From: Balanoglossus misakiensis
Taxonomy: Eukaryota; Hemichordata
Length of the DNA: 64,000 bases
NCBI GenBank assembly: GCA_040954595.2
Contig: CM082585.2
Span: forward strand, 8,246,001 to 8,310,000
Direction: 5' to 3'
The position numbers and the translations under genes were made by a program. Below the pieces are notes generated by a model. That model saw nothing but the letters and a program-made list of their open reading frames with translations. It was not told the origin of the DNA and did not search any database. Below, piece after piece: positions 25,740 to 36,665 of this stretch (position 1 is the stretch's first letter; the number at the start of each line of letters is the position of its first letter).

Positions 25740-25938
25740 TTTGCTTGTAAGTTGACCTCAAATGTTGCCCAATCAGAAGATGCGTAACAATCGCGCAGCA
25801 CAGTCAGGTCAAATTGGACCAATTACAGAAGGCCCTTGTGAACGATCCACGGAACAGGGCAGGCTTGGAAAACGACACGGGTAGCGTAGAAACGGACTGC
25901 AAGTTATTTCGGCACATTTAAAACAGTTTCTACTAATG
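25740..25938. promoter_or_regulatory. compact bidirectional promoter MED4/EIF4E2
   Basis: 199 bases between two divergent start codons. Both 5'UTRs and core promoters must fit here or overlap the neighbouring gene. Confidence 0.6.
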
Positions 25939-27810
25939 ATGAATAACAAATTTGACGCGTAAGTATACTCACTGATTACATTTAACGGGATTTGAAGTTT
26001 AAAAGGCAAATCAGTCTTATTTACTTGAGGGAAGTGCGGTCAACAAGTTTCACTCCGAGTCTGGATAGCTGCTTTCTAGACTCCAAGCTTGGAATCATGC
26101 ATAAACACGTAGTAGTAAATATTGAGATCGTACTCGCATTTTCTGGGTATTATTATAAAACACTACTGTTGTGAAATTTCTTTGAGTTCACCATCAAAAT
26201 ATTTGCTCTGTTATGAATATACGATCGTTTCTGCACTACTTAATTGTACAGCTGTGAGGTTAAAACACCTGTATGTGTGTTGTATCTGCCGATCAGATGA
26301 TTATATTTCAGGATCAACGCAGCAGAATGGAGATAATATGTGAGAGCACGATTAACAATGTGTTTACCCAAGTTCTACTGTTGGCAACCACCATATATGA
26401 TGCCATCATATATGATGAGAGCTCCTTATAGTTGGAAGAAGTTTTGATAACAAAGTTTTTTATCCGTAGGCTGAAAGACGACGACAGCGGTGAAGATAAG
26501 GAAGAGGGTGAATTTGAACAGAAAAAGCCGCAAAGGACAGGTCCAAAGGTAAGAACCATGATGAAACATTGAGAATGACCAAAGCATCCTGCCTATCAAA
26601 GTTGTCACAGCACTCTGTGTAGGAACCATTTCATCCACCAGGCCCACCAGTGTTTAACAGCATGTCCACTATTCATTGCAGGGGCCGCTGAAACCAGGGC
26701 CCGGAGAACACCGTCTGCAGTACGGATACTCGCTGTGGTTTTCAAGGAGGACACCAGGGAACAAGACTTCCTCACAGAACTATGAACAAAACATCAAATA
26801 TGTAGGGTCATTCTGCTCAGTAAGTAGACTTTGTTTAAATATGAATTCAAGATCTAGACAGGCGATTTTGATAAAGCCATCTCAAAAATACATCCTCAAG
26901 TACACCATGCAGGAAAGTTAGTGTTACAATATAAAGAAACTAAACTTGAATCTGTCATTTTGCCCCTTTCAAGGTGGAGCAATTTTGGGCGCTGTACGCT
27001 CACTTGGTTCGCCCTGGTGACCTATCTGGACACAGCGACTTTCATCTCTTCAAGGAGGGTATCAAACCAATGTGGGAGGTAAGACACTGAATCAACACCT
27101 GCCATTTGGTCGTAATTTTGCTTTCTTTTGCCATACTTTACTGTCTGCGATTAATGTATAACTAGGGACACATATTTCACATCTGTTTGGTAAACTTTGC
27201 CTCCAGGATGAAGCGAACAAGAACGGTGGCAAATGGATCGTACGATTGAAGAAGGGACTTGCGTCTAGGTGTTGGGAGAATCTAATCCTGGCCATGCAGG
27301 GAGAACAGTTTATGGTCGGTGAAGAGATCTGTGGTGCTGTGGTGTCAATCAGATTTCAAGTAAGTAATTGATCATTTGCAGAATCTCTCAAACTCAGAGC
27401 CCCATGGTCCACCCTTAGATTTGCTGCTACCGAGAGAAACAAGTCTAAACAAGTAAATCCTAACCCTAACTCTATTCTTGTACACCAGGAAGACATCATT
27501 TCTATTTGGAACAAGACTGCCAGTGACCATGCCACCACAACTCGTATTCGGGACACGCTGAGGCGAGTGTTGAACCTGCCACCAAACACTATCATGGAGT
27601 ACAAAACACATACAGACAGTATGAAGTAAGTTATATTGGGGAAAAAGAGTGCTCTTTCCTTGCTGTGTATGTTCCTAGCGAAATAGTGTACAATGTTGCC
27701 CACCATCACTACCAACCCGTTCTTGTTATTAATGCGGTTTCTTTTTTTCTGTTTCTTTGCCCTGCAGGGATAACTCAAGCTTCAGAAACACTGACATTTT
27801 CCTCAGGTGA
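25939..27810 (+). CDS. EIF4E2: eIF4E2 / 4EHP, cap-binding translational repressor
   Basis: Cap-binding protein of eIF4E class II that represses translation because it binds eIF4G poorly. Seven exons: 25939-25958, 26470-26548, 26682-26819, 26974-27078, 27207-27359, 27489-27625, 27768-27810, giving 224 aa (human 245). The first codons MNNKFDALKDDDSG match human 4EHP exactly; a second ATG directly precedes it. The cap-stacking pair is Tyr67 in SSQNYEQN, replacing the Trp of eIF4E, and Trp113 in IKPMWEDEANKNGG. RLKKGLASRCWENLILAM and ISIWNKTASD are family signatures. The C-terminus after HTDSMK differs from human and stops at TGA 27808; CAG|GTGA at the stop could be an alternative donor for a longer isoform. 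Confidence 0.95.
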
Positions 27811-28207
27811 AAGGAAGAACATTTCTGATGTGATCATCATTGTATGAACATTGCCTGCTTCTCCGCAAGAGAACATCGATCAGTGACTTCTGTATACCAA
27901 GTGCTTATTGGCCACCGCATCCCCAAAGTGAAGTCGTATCGGAACTTTCATTTAGGTGGTTTTGTAGTTCGATGTATTTTGTAACTTCAGGTTTCTTTGA
28001 CCAGAAGAAAATTTTGGAATTGGGCAGGAAACATTTTCCCTGAGTGTGAATTCAGGATAGTTTTAAAGTTGAGACAGAAATCAACACCCGACGCATTTTA
28101 TAATCCAATAAACTTTGATATGGAAGCGTTCAGACTACACTGTATATCATGTCCTAAGCAAGTACTTGGGGAAACTATCATATAAATAATCTCAATTATT
28201 CTTTGCC

Positions 28208-28250
28208 AATAAAAATAGTTTGGCACACTAATCATTGGTTTGTTTTTATT
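28208..28250. terminator. convergent poly(A) signals
   Basis: AATAAA on the plus strand at 28208-28213 (about 400 bases after the EIF4E2 stop) and AATAAA on the minus strand at 28245-28250. The minus-strand signal would suit a gene transcribed from about 28.95 kb. Confidence 0.5.
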
Positions 28251-28269
28251 TTTTCACCGATGTGTTCAT

Positions 28270-28955
28270 GTATTAATTTATAATACTCTCCAAGAGAACG
28301 TTCTTGCAAGTGAATGCTTGTTCTTTACAATAACAATGGCGTCGCACCTCCATTTATGGCGCCCTCTACACGAGTTCAGTACAATCAAAATGTCGTCTGC
28401 TGCAGCTGCATGCATCGGATACAGCCAGACAAAACTTTTTGGAGAGCACACGTCTTTCACCGGCGGTGATGCTCTGTATTTGAATGTCCAAACCCGGACT
28501 GGAACAGATTCATGAGTGATATCCAGTTATTATTACCAAAAAAGCGCGAATACCCGATGTGTTCAAGCCAGCTGCAGGCCGACTTCAAAAATTTGACTCG
28601 ACCAACACCCACGTAGCTAGGGATGCAAACAACAAACATCGTGTCGTTCATGTTTTCGGTTATAAAAATGACGCTCGCTAACGATGATATCACATACTTA
28701 CAAAGAAGAGTAGAAACCTCGTCTGAAATTCTCTCCACAATATTTAAACGGGTACCCTAAATTATACTGACAAGTGTGCTTACCTGACACGTCGCTCACA
28801 TCAGCGCAGGTCGACCGTTCTGCCGTAGGCCACATGCACACACACACACGCTTCAAGTTCCATGAAACACAGTGGATCCAAACTCTTGCTTCTCTGAAAA
28901 CTGTACCTTCAATATCCAAATAAACGCGAAATTCGCCTGTAAGGATGCTCATTTC
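28270..28955 (-). CDS. candidate small multi-exon gene, unknown
   Basis: Weak candidate. On the minus strand an open frame from ATG 28952 (MSILTGEFRVYLDIEGTVF) runs to a good donor CAG|GTAAGC at about 28790. A 21-base exon-like piece between TTTCAG and CTTT|GTAAGT (28699-28725) continues in phase, giving DVSDEVSTLL. Further acceptors lie near 28580 and 28510, then an open frame (28278-28460) ends near a minus-strand AATAAA. The exon order after the micro-exon is not settled and no family is recognised. It may be a real small gene convergent with EIF4E2, or noncoding. Confidence 0.25.
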
Positions 28956-28959
28956 GGAA

Positions 28960-29702
28960 GAAGAATAAGTAATTGTCCATCTTCAGTTGTTTTGCTGCTC
29001 ACGTACGTCCCAGTGTGCAGCCGCGAATGACGTAAGAGAGGCAAACACCACAAATTTGTTTATGGTAATATTCCTATTGTTATGTAAATTATTCTACTAG
29101 GCTAGTCGAGTCCACACAGTGTCACAGACTTACCATGCATGCATATAGGCCTACGTTCTAAAAATCCCGAGGATGTGCACAACGAAATTGTATGATAACG
29201 TGTTTATTGTGATATAAAACTGACGTGTATTCCAAAAGATCAATAATACAGACTTTAATAAACACAACTTAACTCTCGGGTTACAAAGAACAAAAAACTC
29301 TATCAAAATACATATCAAATACACTCAGTCGGTCCATGTCCGAATCAATTGATTGACCTTTCGATATAGCATCACGCTTGTAATCGGATTGTATGTATAA
29401 ACATCATCAAGACTAAATTCTGAGACACGCGCACTGAATGCCAACGTCGCTTGAAAGTTAAGGTACCTGTATTACTGTCTTTTTGTTTTTTTCAAAACAA
29501 TTCAACATTTGTCTGATAAAGTAGTAAAACGTTCTCTTTTTAACTGAAAATTCTACTACTAGGCAAAAAAGTGTTAATCAACCTCATATTTTGTCTACAG
29601 AATTCGGTAAATACCAGCCGTCGAGGGAAAACTCCAGGCCCTGTCTGTAAATGTACTTCGGTAATAAATGTTAATGTCGAGATCCCATCCACAGTACCAC
29701 TT
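28960..29702. other. intergenic DNA with scramblase 3'UTR
   Basis: No exon seen. A minus-strand AATAAA at 29203-29208 could end the scramblase transcript, giving a 3'UTR of about 500 bases. Confidence 0.45.
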
Positions 29703-32063
29703 CTATGTCATCTCGAAAAACATATAGTTCTGTAAAAGGGAAAGTTTAGCAACTTTAATGTAGAATAGTGAAAGTGAGGAATCCTCGGATAAGAAACGAA
29801 CTTGATTGTCCCATTTCTCGGGTTATACAATGCTTAGAAATACTCACCACAAGGAAAGCTCCTCCCAATAATGTGGCTTTGGTGTTAATATCAGCATCCT
29901 CCGGAACTAGAATAAAGAACGGTAAAGAATAAAGATATATCTCCGGTATTTTCCTCAGAGAAAAGTTGAAGTACATTCACCGGCCGAAAAAAGATGGACT
30001 TACATGTCACAACGAATGTTTCGTGATCCATGTTTGCGTATTTCTTCTTTCCTCCCCATTGTTTCCGTATCATAGCAACTTCGTCGTCGTCTTCATCAGT
30101 GATCTGTGGGATATGAAATAGAACGACAGAGTTTTGATGGGAATTGTAGAACTCTCCCCTCCCTCCCCTCTCTCATATTCTGTCTGTTTCATTTCTCATG
30201 GAAGAATTGACACAAATTGAGTGTAAGATCTTACCGGGAAAAGACTGTCTCGATAGCATCTGCAAGGACAAGCCGGGCTCCCGATCTTCAACAGTTCATC
30301 GTTGTCACTGTCCAGTACTTTGAAAGAGGCCCCGCACAAACTGCACCTAAAATGTAACGTATAAATTGGCGATAAACTGTGGTTATTATAAATGATCACG
30401 TTCATATGCGAGTATGACTGACAGATGTACTTACTTTTGTTTGACGTATCCCAAGATTTCACCGACGGGAGTTTGAACCATGATCTTGTCGAGACAGCAG
30501 CAACAACAACAGAAGTCGCATCGCACTCGACGAGACAGCTGCAGAACCTCTTCACCGTTTTCGTTCTCGATGGCCATGTCAAAGCGCCGGGCTGGCCCGC
30601 ACCAAAACCGGCTGCAGCATGTTGTCTCTGGTGGGCGTAAGCAGATGTGTTCATGTTAGTATGCAAATATATAACAAATATGCGTTTGCAATTGCAGTTT
30701 CAAGGAAGCTATATTTAACAGCTACCGTTTTTAATCAATAATTGAGACATTTTCCAACGACAAAATTTAAAGAAAATATTTGGTTGTTAGGGCACTTACT
30801 TTCCCTGGCGAAGAAAACCAACTCGCCTTCCTTGGTAACGATGTTGTACGTGTTGTTACTATTACACCCAGCCCCTGCATGGTGAAAAGTATATAGGTGA
30901 AAACTTAGCCAGCATCTTGTTAAACGCACAAAGGGCAGCGTTGTGTTGGTTCTAAAGAGTTTTTTGTATAACTCTGTACATGACGTGGGATCGTCATTCT
31001 TCAAACTGTCGCTTCGTGGTTGGAAAGGTTACTCAGTCAATAAGCACATATGTCAGTCCGATAAAAGCATTAAACCATGATTTTAAAGACGAATTCAGAA
31101 GACAACATATAGCAGTGAACTGAGTGACGAGGCCAAAAACCCGGGCTTGTACATACAGAGAACTATATTGGGCCTCCGTCATCCCCGCTCGACTCGAAAT
31201 ATCTGGCGACAATGAATATGAACCATGGTCACGAAAGCTCACATTAACATCAGTAATAATACTCAATTCTGTCAACAAATTAGTGTGCCACAAATCTTAT
31301 TGCCGTCTGTTGATATTAATTCGCCCCTTATATATGAACGGAGCGGGCTTAACCTGCATTTTGTCATTTAAATTTATGGGACAATGGAGAGGGGCCTTAG
31401 AAACCAGATTTAAGTGCTGCTAACCATAAAGAATCCCCTTCTTTACACAGAAACCGACACGCCATTGCACTGACAACACAACAACACTAGGCGAAGCAAA
31501 ACAGCAACAAGTAGTTTTAAAGTGCAGAATTTGGAAGGCTTGGGCACTGAGCGTTTTAACTTACACGTTGACATGAAACAGGCCTGGGAATTAATCGCAT
31601 ACAAGTGGCCGAAAGTACAAACGGAAATCGTCTATTTTGTGATATTATGGTATTTCGTTTCAAACTGAGAAGAAGGCGTGTTTTCTGGACTCAGGTGTTA
31701 CATCCAGTAGTACATACGCATTAAGTCATCCAAATTCTCGAAATCTATTTAAAAAGATGTGATCAATTACTGTCACAGTCGGGTGAGAAAAGCATTCTTC
31801 AACAAGCCAATTTTGACCCTAGACACAGTTTATGCACAACCTCCATTAGACCCTACTCACAGTTCACCGTTACGCCAGACATAACGGGCATTAACCGACT
31901 CACCTAGAGTCTCCAAAGTCTGCTGAATTCTGAGATAGTTGAGATCGGCGAGGACGCCGAGACCACTTGGAATCCCCCCTCTCTTTGAGAACCACTTCAG
32001 CTCGAGAGACTCCGCCGTTCTTGGTCTCGACCTGGGCTGCTCCGTAACTGGTGTGCGCGACAT
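29703..32063 (-). CDS. phospholipid scramblase
   Basis: Scramblase-family (PLSCR) membrane-associated protein, linked to calcium-dependent phospholipid movement between leaflets. Seven exons: 31904-32063, 30800-30874, 30435-30627, 30235-30346, 30004-30103, 29848-29906, 29703-29729, giving 241 aa; all phases agree. Seen in order: IPSGLGVLADLNYLRIQQTL, as in PLSCR before the beta-barrel; NNTYNIVTKEGELVFFARE; CCSRFWCGPARRFDM; a cysteine run CDFCCCCCCLDKI, the likely palmitoylation site; QTPVGEILGYV; CSLCGASFKVLDSD; GGKKKYANMDHETFVVTFPED; and the C-terminal hydrophobic helix ATLLGGAFLVNYMFFE. It lacks a long Pro-rich N-terminus, and the segment matching the EF-hand-like calcium site of PLSCR1 is only partly conserved. 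The exact paralogue is not assigned. Confidence 0.92.
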
Positions 32064-32960
32064 CTTCCTCGAGTGCGGTGGTGCGGTTCAATAAAATGAT
32101 ATAACCCTGCCCTTTCTGTACGGTATAATGGTATTGTCAGGTCACTTTTTATCAAAGGTGCGCTCCGTTCGGGCACCTGTATTGAGTGCAAGTGAAGTCA
32201 GGTATACCTCATTTTAATACTGTCACGTGATCTCCCATTTCAGCCAAAATAACGCATCATGTATGCAAAGTTTTTCAGGCGCAATCTTTAATTTCTCTAG
32301 AATAGGTGGCTTATATGTTTTAATACTTGCACGCGTTCGTATATCTTTACTTTTGTTGTCTTGGAACTAAGCTAGTAGGCCTAAAAGTAGTATCCGAACA
32401 ATATAGTTTAGCTCCCTCTGTTGCATAGCAACATAGTCATGTTATAAATAGTAACCCCGATCCGAGTGAACACAGTGCAGTGAGCGAGAGCCATCGCGCA
32501 GTTCTAGTTAGGGCCTATGTTCTCTTCTTTTCGACAGGAATGATCCGAGAGTAGGTTAACCGAACACTTTACAGCTTGTAAAACTAATAAGTTACCCTCG
32601 CTCGGGGTCAACAAGATGTGATGCACGGCTTTTTACATGAGCGATGTGATATGCGCCTGTCACGAAAGATTTGAGTTGACATTCAGCTAGAGCTCCCCGT
32701 CGAATGGTGGCGCTGCATACAAGCGTTCGAATCTTTCACGGGGGACGCACAGTTTATAATGTTACGTCGATTTAATAAGTGAAGATATCGAAATTTCGTC
32801 ACTTTGATTCCCAAGGACTGTGAAATGTGTTAAAATCAATGTTAAAGTTTACATACACCAAGAATCGTAGCCAATAAGCGGACAGTGACATAAAACATTA
32901 CGTTTAACGATGTATAGTATTGGTGGTGAAGAATCGTTGGGAGTGATTCCCCGCTGCAAA
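32064..32960. promoter_or_regulatory. divergent promoter region scramblase/ZMAT3-like
   Basis: 897 bases between the start codons of two divergent genes. No gene seen inside. The sequence around 32450-32500 (ATAAATAGTAACC, then CG-containing sequence) is a plausible core promoter but was not assigned to a strand. Confidence 0.45.
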
Positions 32961-34271
32961 ATGGCGACTTCCACCTCGAACGATACAACCAAGCCGATAA
33001 AGACGGAACCAAGCGACCCACCGACGATCGCAATGCCTACGAAGACGCCTGCAAAGAATACACTTTTCGAGAGAGATTTCGGTGGGAGTGGTTTCCTCAT
33101 TGAGGAATCTGACAAGAAACCGTTGGAGCAGTCGCCAGGTGAGCCTAGTGCAGTGTTGACACTGACAGCTATCGCTTCGCTTCGCCCACACGAGTGCAAG
33201 ACTGCATGTGATGCATGCATGATGCAGCGTGTAAATTTTTGCACCAGTGCAATCGCTGGTCTTCTGCACGGTTAAGAACAGTTCAATGTTTTCTTTCAAA
33301 GTGTTATGGAAATCTGTGCGATTACACCGGTTCCTGAAACGCGAAACGTGGCTTGTGTATGTTTCCACGCACACACTACTGCGCGCTTGGGAAGTGATTG
33401 GGGAGACGCGTACGTACAGACAGATTGCGCGTAACAACTCTACATTGTAACATACTGCGACGCGTCTTCCGATCGCTTTGTTTACACACGTGTTGTGTAA
33501 TGTGATCATTTATTATAAAGTTTGACTTCCACACAGGTGCTGGAGTAAAGCGTAAGGCGGACACCGTCGACCCTCCCATCGAGGTGCCGCAAGAGCTTAT
33601 GGAACCGTTGCACTGCAGGCTGTGTGACATCATGTTGAACTCTCCGCCGCAAGCGCAGGCCCATTACATGGGGAAGAACCACCAGAAGAAAGTACGACAG
33701 TATGCGGCGCAACAGACGTTATCTGCCAAGATCGGTGCGCTGTCTCCAACAATGCCGACTCCACCGGTAAGCATCCAATATTGTCCCTGTACAGAATCCT
33801 CAGTGTTCTTCCCAGAACAATTCAAGAGTACAATAGATAACAATAGATACTCATTATCATAACAATTGATTGCATTGTTTTTTGCAGGACGGGAAAGCTC
33901 CCCCTAGTGTTGCCGCTGATACCAACAGTTACGAGTACTGCCAACTTTGTAATGTGTCGTTTACGTCCGTCGTGCACGCCAAGTCGCACTACGAGGGCAA
34001 GAACCACTCCAAGAGGTTGCGCAACCAAGCGCCAGTCTACACCAAGAACGCCTACTATTGTTGCTCGTGCAATTTGTCCCTGAACTCAGAAAGTCAGTAC
34101 GACCAGCACATGGCGAGCAAGAAGCATGCCACTACGCTGAAGAAACGCGATCCCTTCCCGCCAGCGCCACTGAACGCCACAGAACTCGAAGCAGCTATGA
34201 TACAGCCACAGGAAACTAACCAGAACGGTCAGAACATGAACAGAGGAAATCCTCAGGTTTTTACGGAATAA
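32961..34271 (+). CDS. matrin/U1-type zinc-finger protein, ZMAT3-like
   Basis: Probable double-stranded-RNA-binding nuclear protein of the ZMAT3 (WIG1)/ZNF346 group. Three exons: 32961-33138, 33537-33766, 33888-34271, giving 263 aa. Three C2H2 matrin-type fingers: Cys86/Cys89/His102/His108 (LCDIMLNSPPQAQAHYMGK), Cys154/Cys157/His170/His176 (LCNVSFTSVVHAKSHYEGK), and Cys194/Cys197/His210/His216 (SCNLSLNSESQYDQHMASK). QAQAHYxGKNHxKK is nearly identical to ZMAT3 finger 1. The ATG at 32961 (AAAATGGCG) has a better context than the in-frame one at 32910. The N-terminal 85 residues are Pro/Thr/Lys-rich and likely disordered. Poly(A) signals AATAAA at 35111 and 35123. Confidence 0.88.
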
Positions 34272-35128
34272 TGAATGAAGGGGAATTCTACAAACATTCG
34301 AGACATACTTTACTAGAAAGAAACTCAATATTCTACCAGAAAGTTTTGAAATTATATTTATCGCCTGTAAGATTTATTTGTGAATTAGTCACCTAAATGC
34401 TTATATGGTTTGTTTTTGTTCAACTGTCATGTTCATGAAAGAACACTTTCGATTGGTTGATTTTATTTTCGAAATACATAAGTATGAACTCTATCGACCA
34501 ATCAGCATCAACAAAAGAATTAGAGAGTTCCTGTTTATTTAAAAAATGTCATCAATAGTTGGTGAATTTACAGAAATATACTGTTTGTTTGCAGTTTTAA
34601 AAGTTGACAGTCATGGGCTTTGTTGACTCCTGCAGGTTTTGAGTTGCGATATGCAACGTCATTTTACCACTACCAAGACATTTTTAATGTCTGTCTGAAT
34701 TTTTGTGATTTTAAAAGAAAATAATAACATCAAGATGTGTTATTATAAATGGATTCCTTTGTCCTACATTCTGACTGTGGCATTGCCATACAATTTTAAC
34801 CAGTATTGTAATTTTAAAGTTTGGTCAGTATTATTTCATTGTGAGCATTTTTGTAAGTATTTATGTTCTTTGAGAGTTTTCCAGAATGGAATAGTAGTAG
34901 TAGTTTTTATTTGTAAGTATATGTGTAGTTCATAATTTATATGTCTAGTCATTTTTTTAGAGAAAGTTGGGTAGAAATTTTAGTTAGATAATGTGTATAT
35001 CACCGGTGGTCCAATTTTTGAAATATAACTGTAATATATTTAAATTTCCAATGGAGAAATTCTTAATTTTCTCCTTCTAGCTGTGAAAATGGACTTAATT
35101 TTATCAATGAAATAAAAGCAAAAATAAA
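34272..35128 (+). other. 3'UTR of the ZMAT3-like gene
   Basis: AT-rich, no exon. It ends at paired AATAAA signals at 35111-35116 and 35123-35128. Confidence 0.55.
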
Positions 35129-35286
35129 GCTGCAACATTACAACACTACATGTGACCAGACTCTTTGTTCTCTTGGGACATTATCTATGATAATGCACTG
35201 GTACTTGTGCAATATCTGGATATTGCACTGCACCTGGCATAATAAGATTCACTACAACAAACAAGATAGCTTTGACAGGAGGTACT

Positions 35287-35835
35287 TTAATTCATGCAAA
35301 AAATAAAAAGCAAATTAGTTGTTATCCATTTTGAAGGATATGCTGCCTCCAGCGGGAAGAACTGCTTCCAGGTGCACACACTTCGTCCATCTTTCTTTGT
35401 CGTGATCTCTGCGCTGCAGGGCCCAACCTTTGGTTGGGGGTTCGTTTCTACCTCACACACGGATTCACCTGAAAGCTTGATTTTTTTTCGACGTACCAAA
35501 ACTTCCCTGAAGTGCCTACGCTGACGTACAATCGAAAATTCCTGATCAATATAAAACTACAAATTTACAAGTTCCGAGGAAAATGACAGAAAAATGGTAC
35601 CTACAGTAGAGGATGTGCGCAATGGCGGCTGCAGGCCAGGAGAAGGGCACCCTTGATTTTCTGCAGGACACTTTCCATGACCGACGGTTTATGTACATTC
35701 TCTTCAATGAAGCTACCAAAATCTTGGAAAAATCCAGTCCATATCGTAATAAAAGCTACGCCCTTCGCTTTCGCTTGGGTGTCGGAACGTGCTCTGGGTA
35801 ATGAAAAGCTCGTGCTCGTCGCTACTTTCGGACAT
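35287..35835 (-). CDS. small two-exon gene, unknown product
   Basis: Candidate 112-aa protein. Exon 1 (35717-35835) begins MSESSDEHELFITQSTFRHP and runs to a donor TG|GTAGCT; exon 2 (35287-35506) follows CTTCAG and reads EVLVRRKKIKLSGESVCEVE, then QPKVGPCSAEITTKKDGRS, CTWKQFFPLEAAYPSKW. The phases fit (TG plus G makes Trp). The acidic start, basic middle and codon choice look coding, but I do not recognise the family. The donor is weak and middle exons could exist in 35.52-35.71 kb. It lies between the ZMAT3-like 3' end (convergent) and the satellite array. Confidence 0.4.
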
Positions 35836-36214
35836 GGTGTTTGTCTTTCGAAGGTTGAGTTCCGAATGATGATGGAAACGTGGCACCTCAATGACCACGT
35901 GACAAATGCCATGGCTGACAAGTATTCAATCGAAATGAGTCATACACCAGGTGTATTTTGCGACGCTTGTGATTGGTTGATGTGATTGAGAAGTTGTTTA
36001 GCATATATCAAGATCACAGATGTTGCGACGTATTGTAAGCCGGATAATGTACTCGTGTCGTGTAATCGTTCAGTATCTGATCGATTGCACTCCACTAGTA
36101 CATTATCATTTACATAAAAACGCAGCATAGATATTCAAATGAATTGGATTTATGAAAATGATAAAAAATACAATGATAATGTCGTTAAAACAAAGTTCTC
36201 CAAAAAAAAAGAAA

Positions 36215-36297
36215 TAGAAAAAAAGTGGTCTCGAACCAACGTCATTTGACACTTTCAGGTAAAAGCCTAGCCTTCCTGAACCCTTCGCCATCACCAT
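36215..36297 (-). repeat. tRNA-like (SINE-type) segment in the satellite monomer (first copy)
   Basis: Minus strand: an A-box-like TGGCGAAGGGTT (36279-36290), 41 bases, then GGTTCGAGACC (36227-36237), a perfect match to the B-box consensus GGTTCGANNCC, then a T-run (36215-36224) that could end Pol III transcription. Spacing and the A-box resemble class II tRNAs (Leu/Ser). Acceptor and T stems do not pair well, so it is a relic and not a functional tRNA. It is repeated in all full monomers with few changes. Confidence 0.45.
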
Positions 36298-36350
36298 GTG
36301 TACTCGAAAAGTCGGAATTTTACCGCACTATATTGCAGCACAACTACCAT

Positions 36351-36432
36351 GATCTTATTTGCACCGCAGCGGTGCAATTCTTATTTGCACCGCAGCGGTG
36401 CAAATAAGATCACCGCAGCGGTGCAAATAAGA
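36351..36432. repeat. palindrome cluster inside the satellite monomer (first copy)
   Basis: Three iterations of an inverted repeat centred on GCACCGCAGCGGTGC. The middle one (36380-36408) is a perfect 29-bp palindrome with a single unpaired central A; the flanking GATCTTATTTGCACC and its complement make a larger imperfect stem. It recurs once per monomer through the array; in the last partial monomer (about 50090-50150) it is degraded. Confidence 0.9.
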
Positions 36433-36665
36433 GTTCCCTGCACCGCAACGATCTGACCGTTCTTTATTCACTCCTCGACGACAAAAACGTTTTATTACGG
36501 CCCAAATAACGACTTTTTCGCTTCTTGGTTGGTCACGCGGACGGAAAAACTCGGTTTTAGCGAGTTTATCTTTCTCTCTCCTGAACACTCCGTATTCAGA
36601 CTTGCCCAAGTGAACCGCGACAAAAAAAATGACCAAGTTTCCAAGCATGTTTCTTATACCCGACA

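Noticed and set aside
30425-30640. Plus-strand 71-codon frame and the 156-codon minus-strand frame over scramblase exon 3
   Set aside because: Shadows of the real minus-strand frame RFDMAIENENGEEVLQLSRR, which is the conserved scramblase reading.
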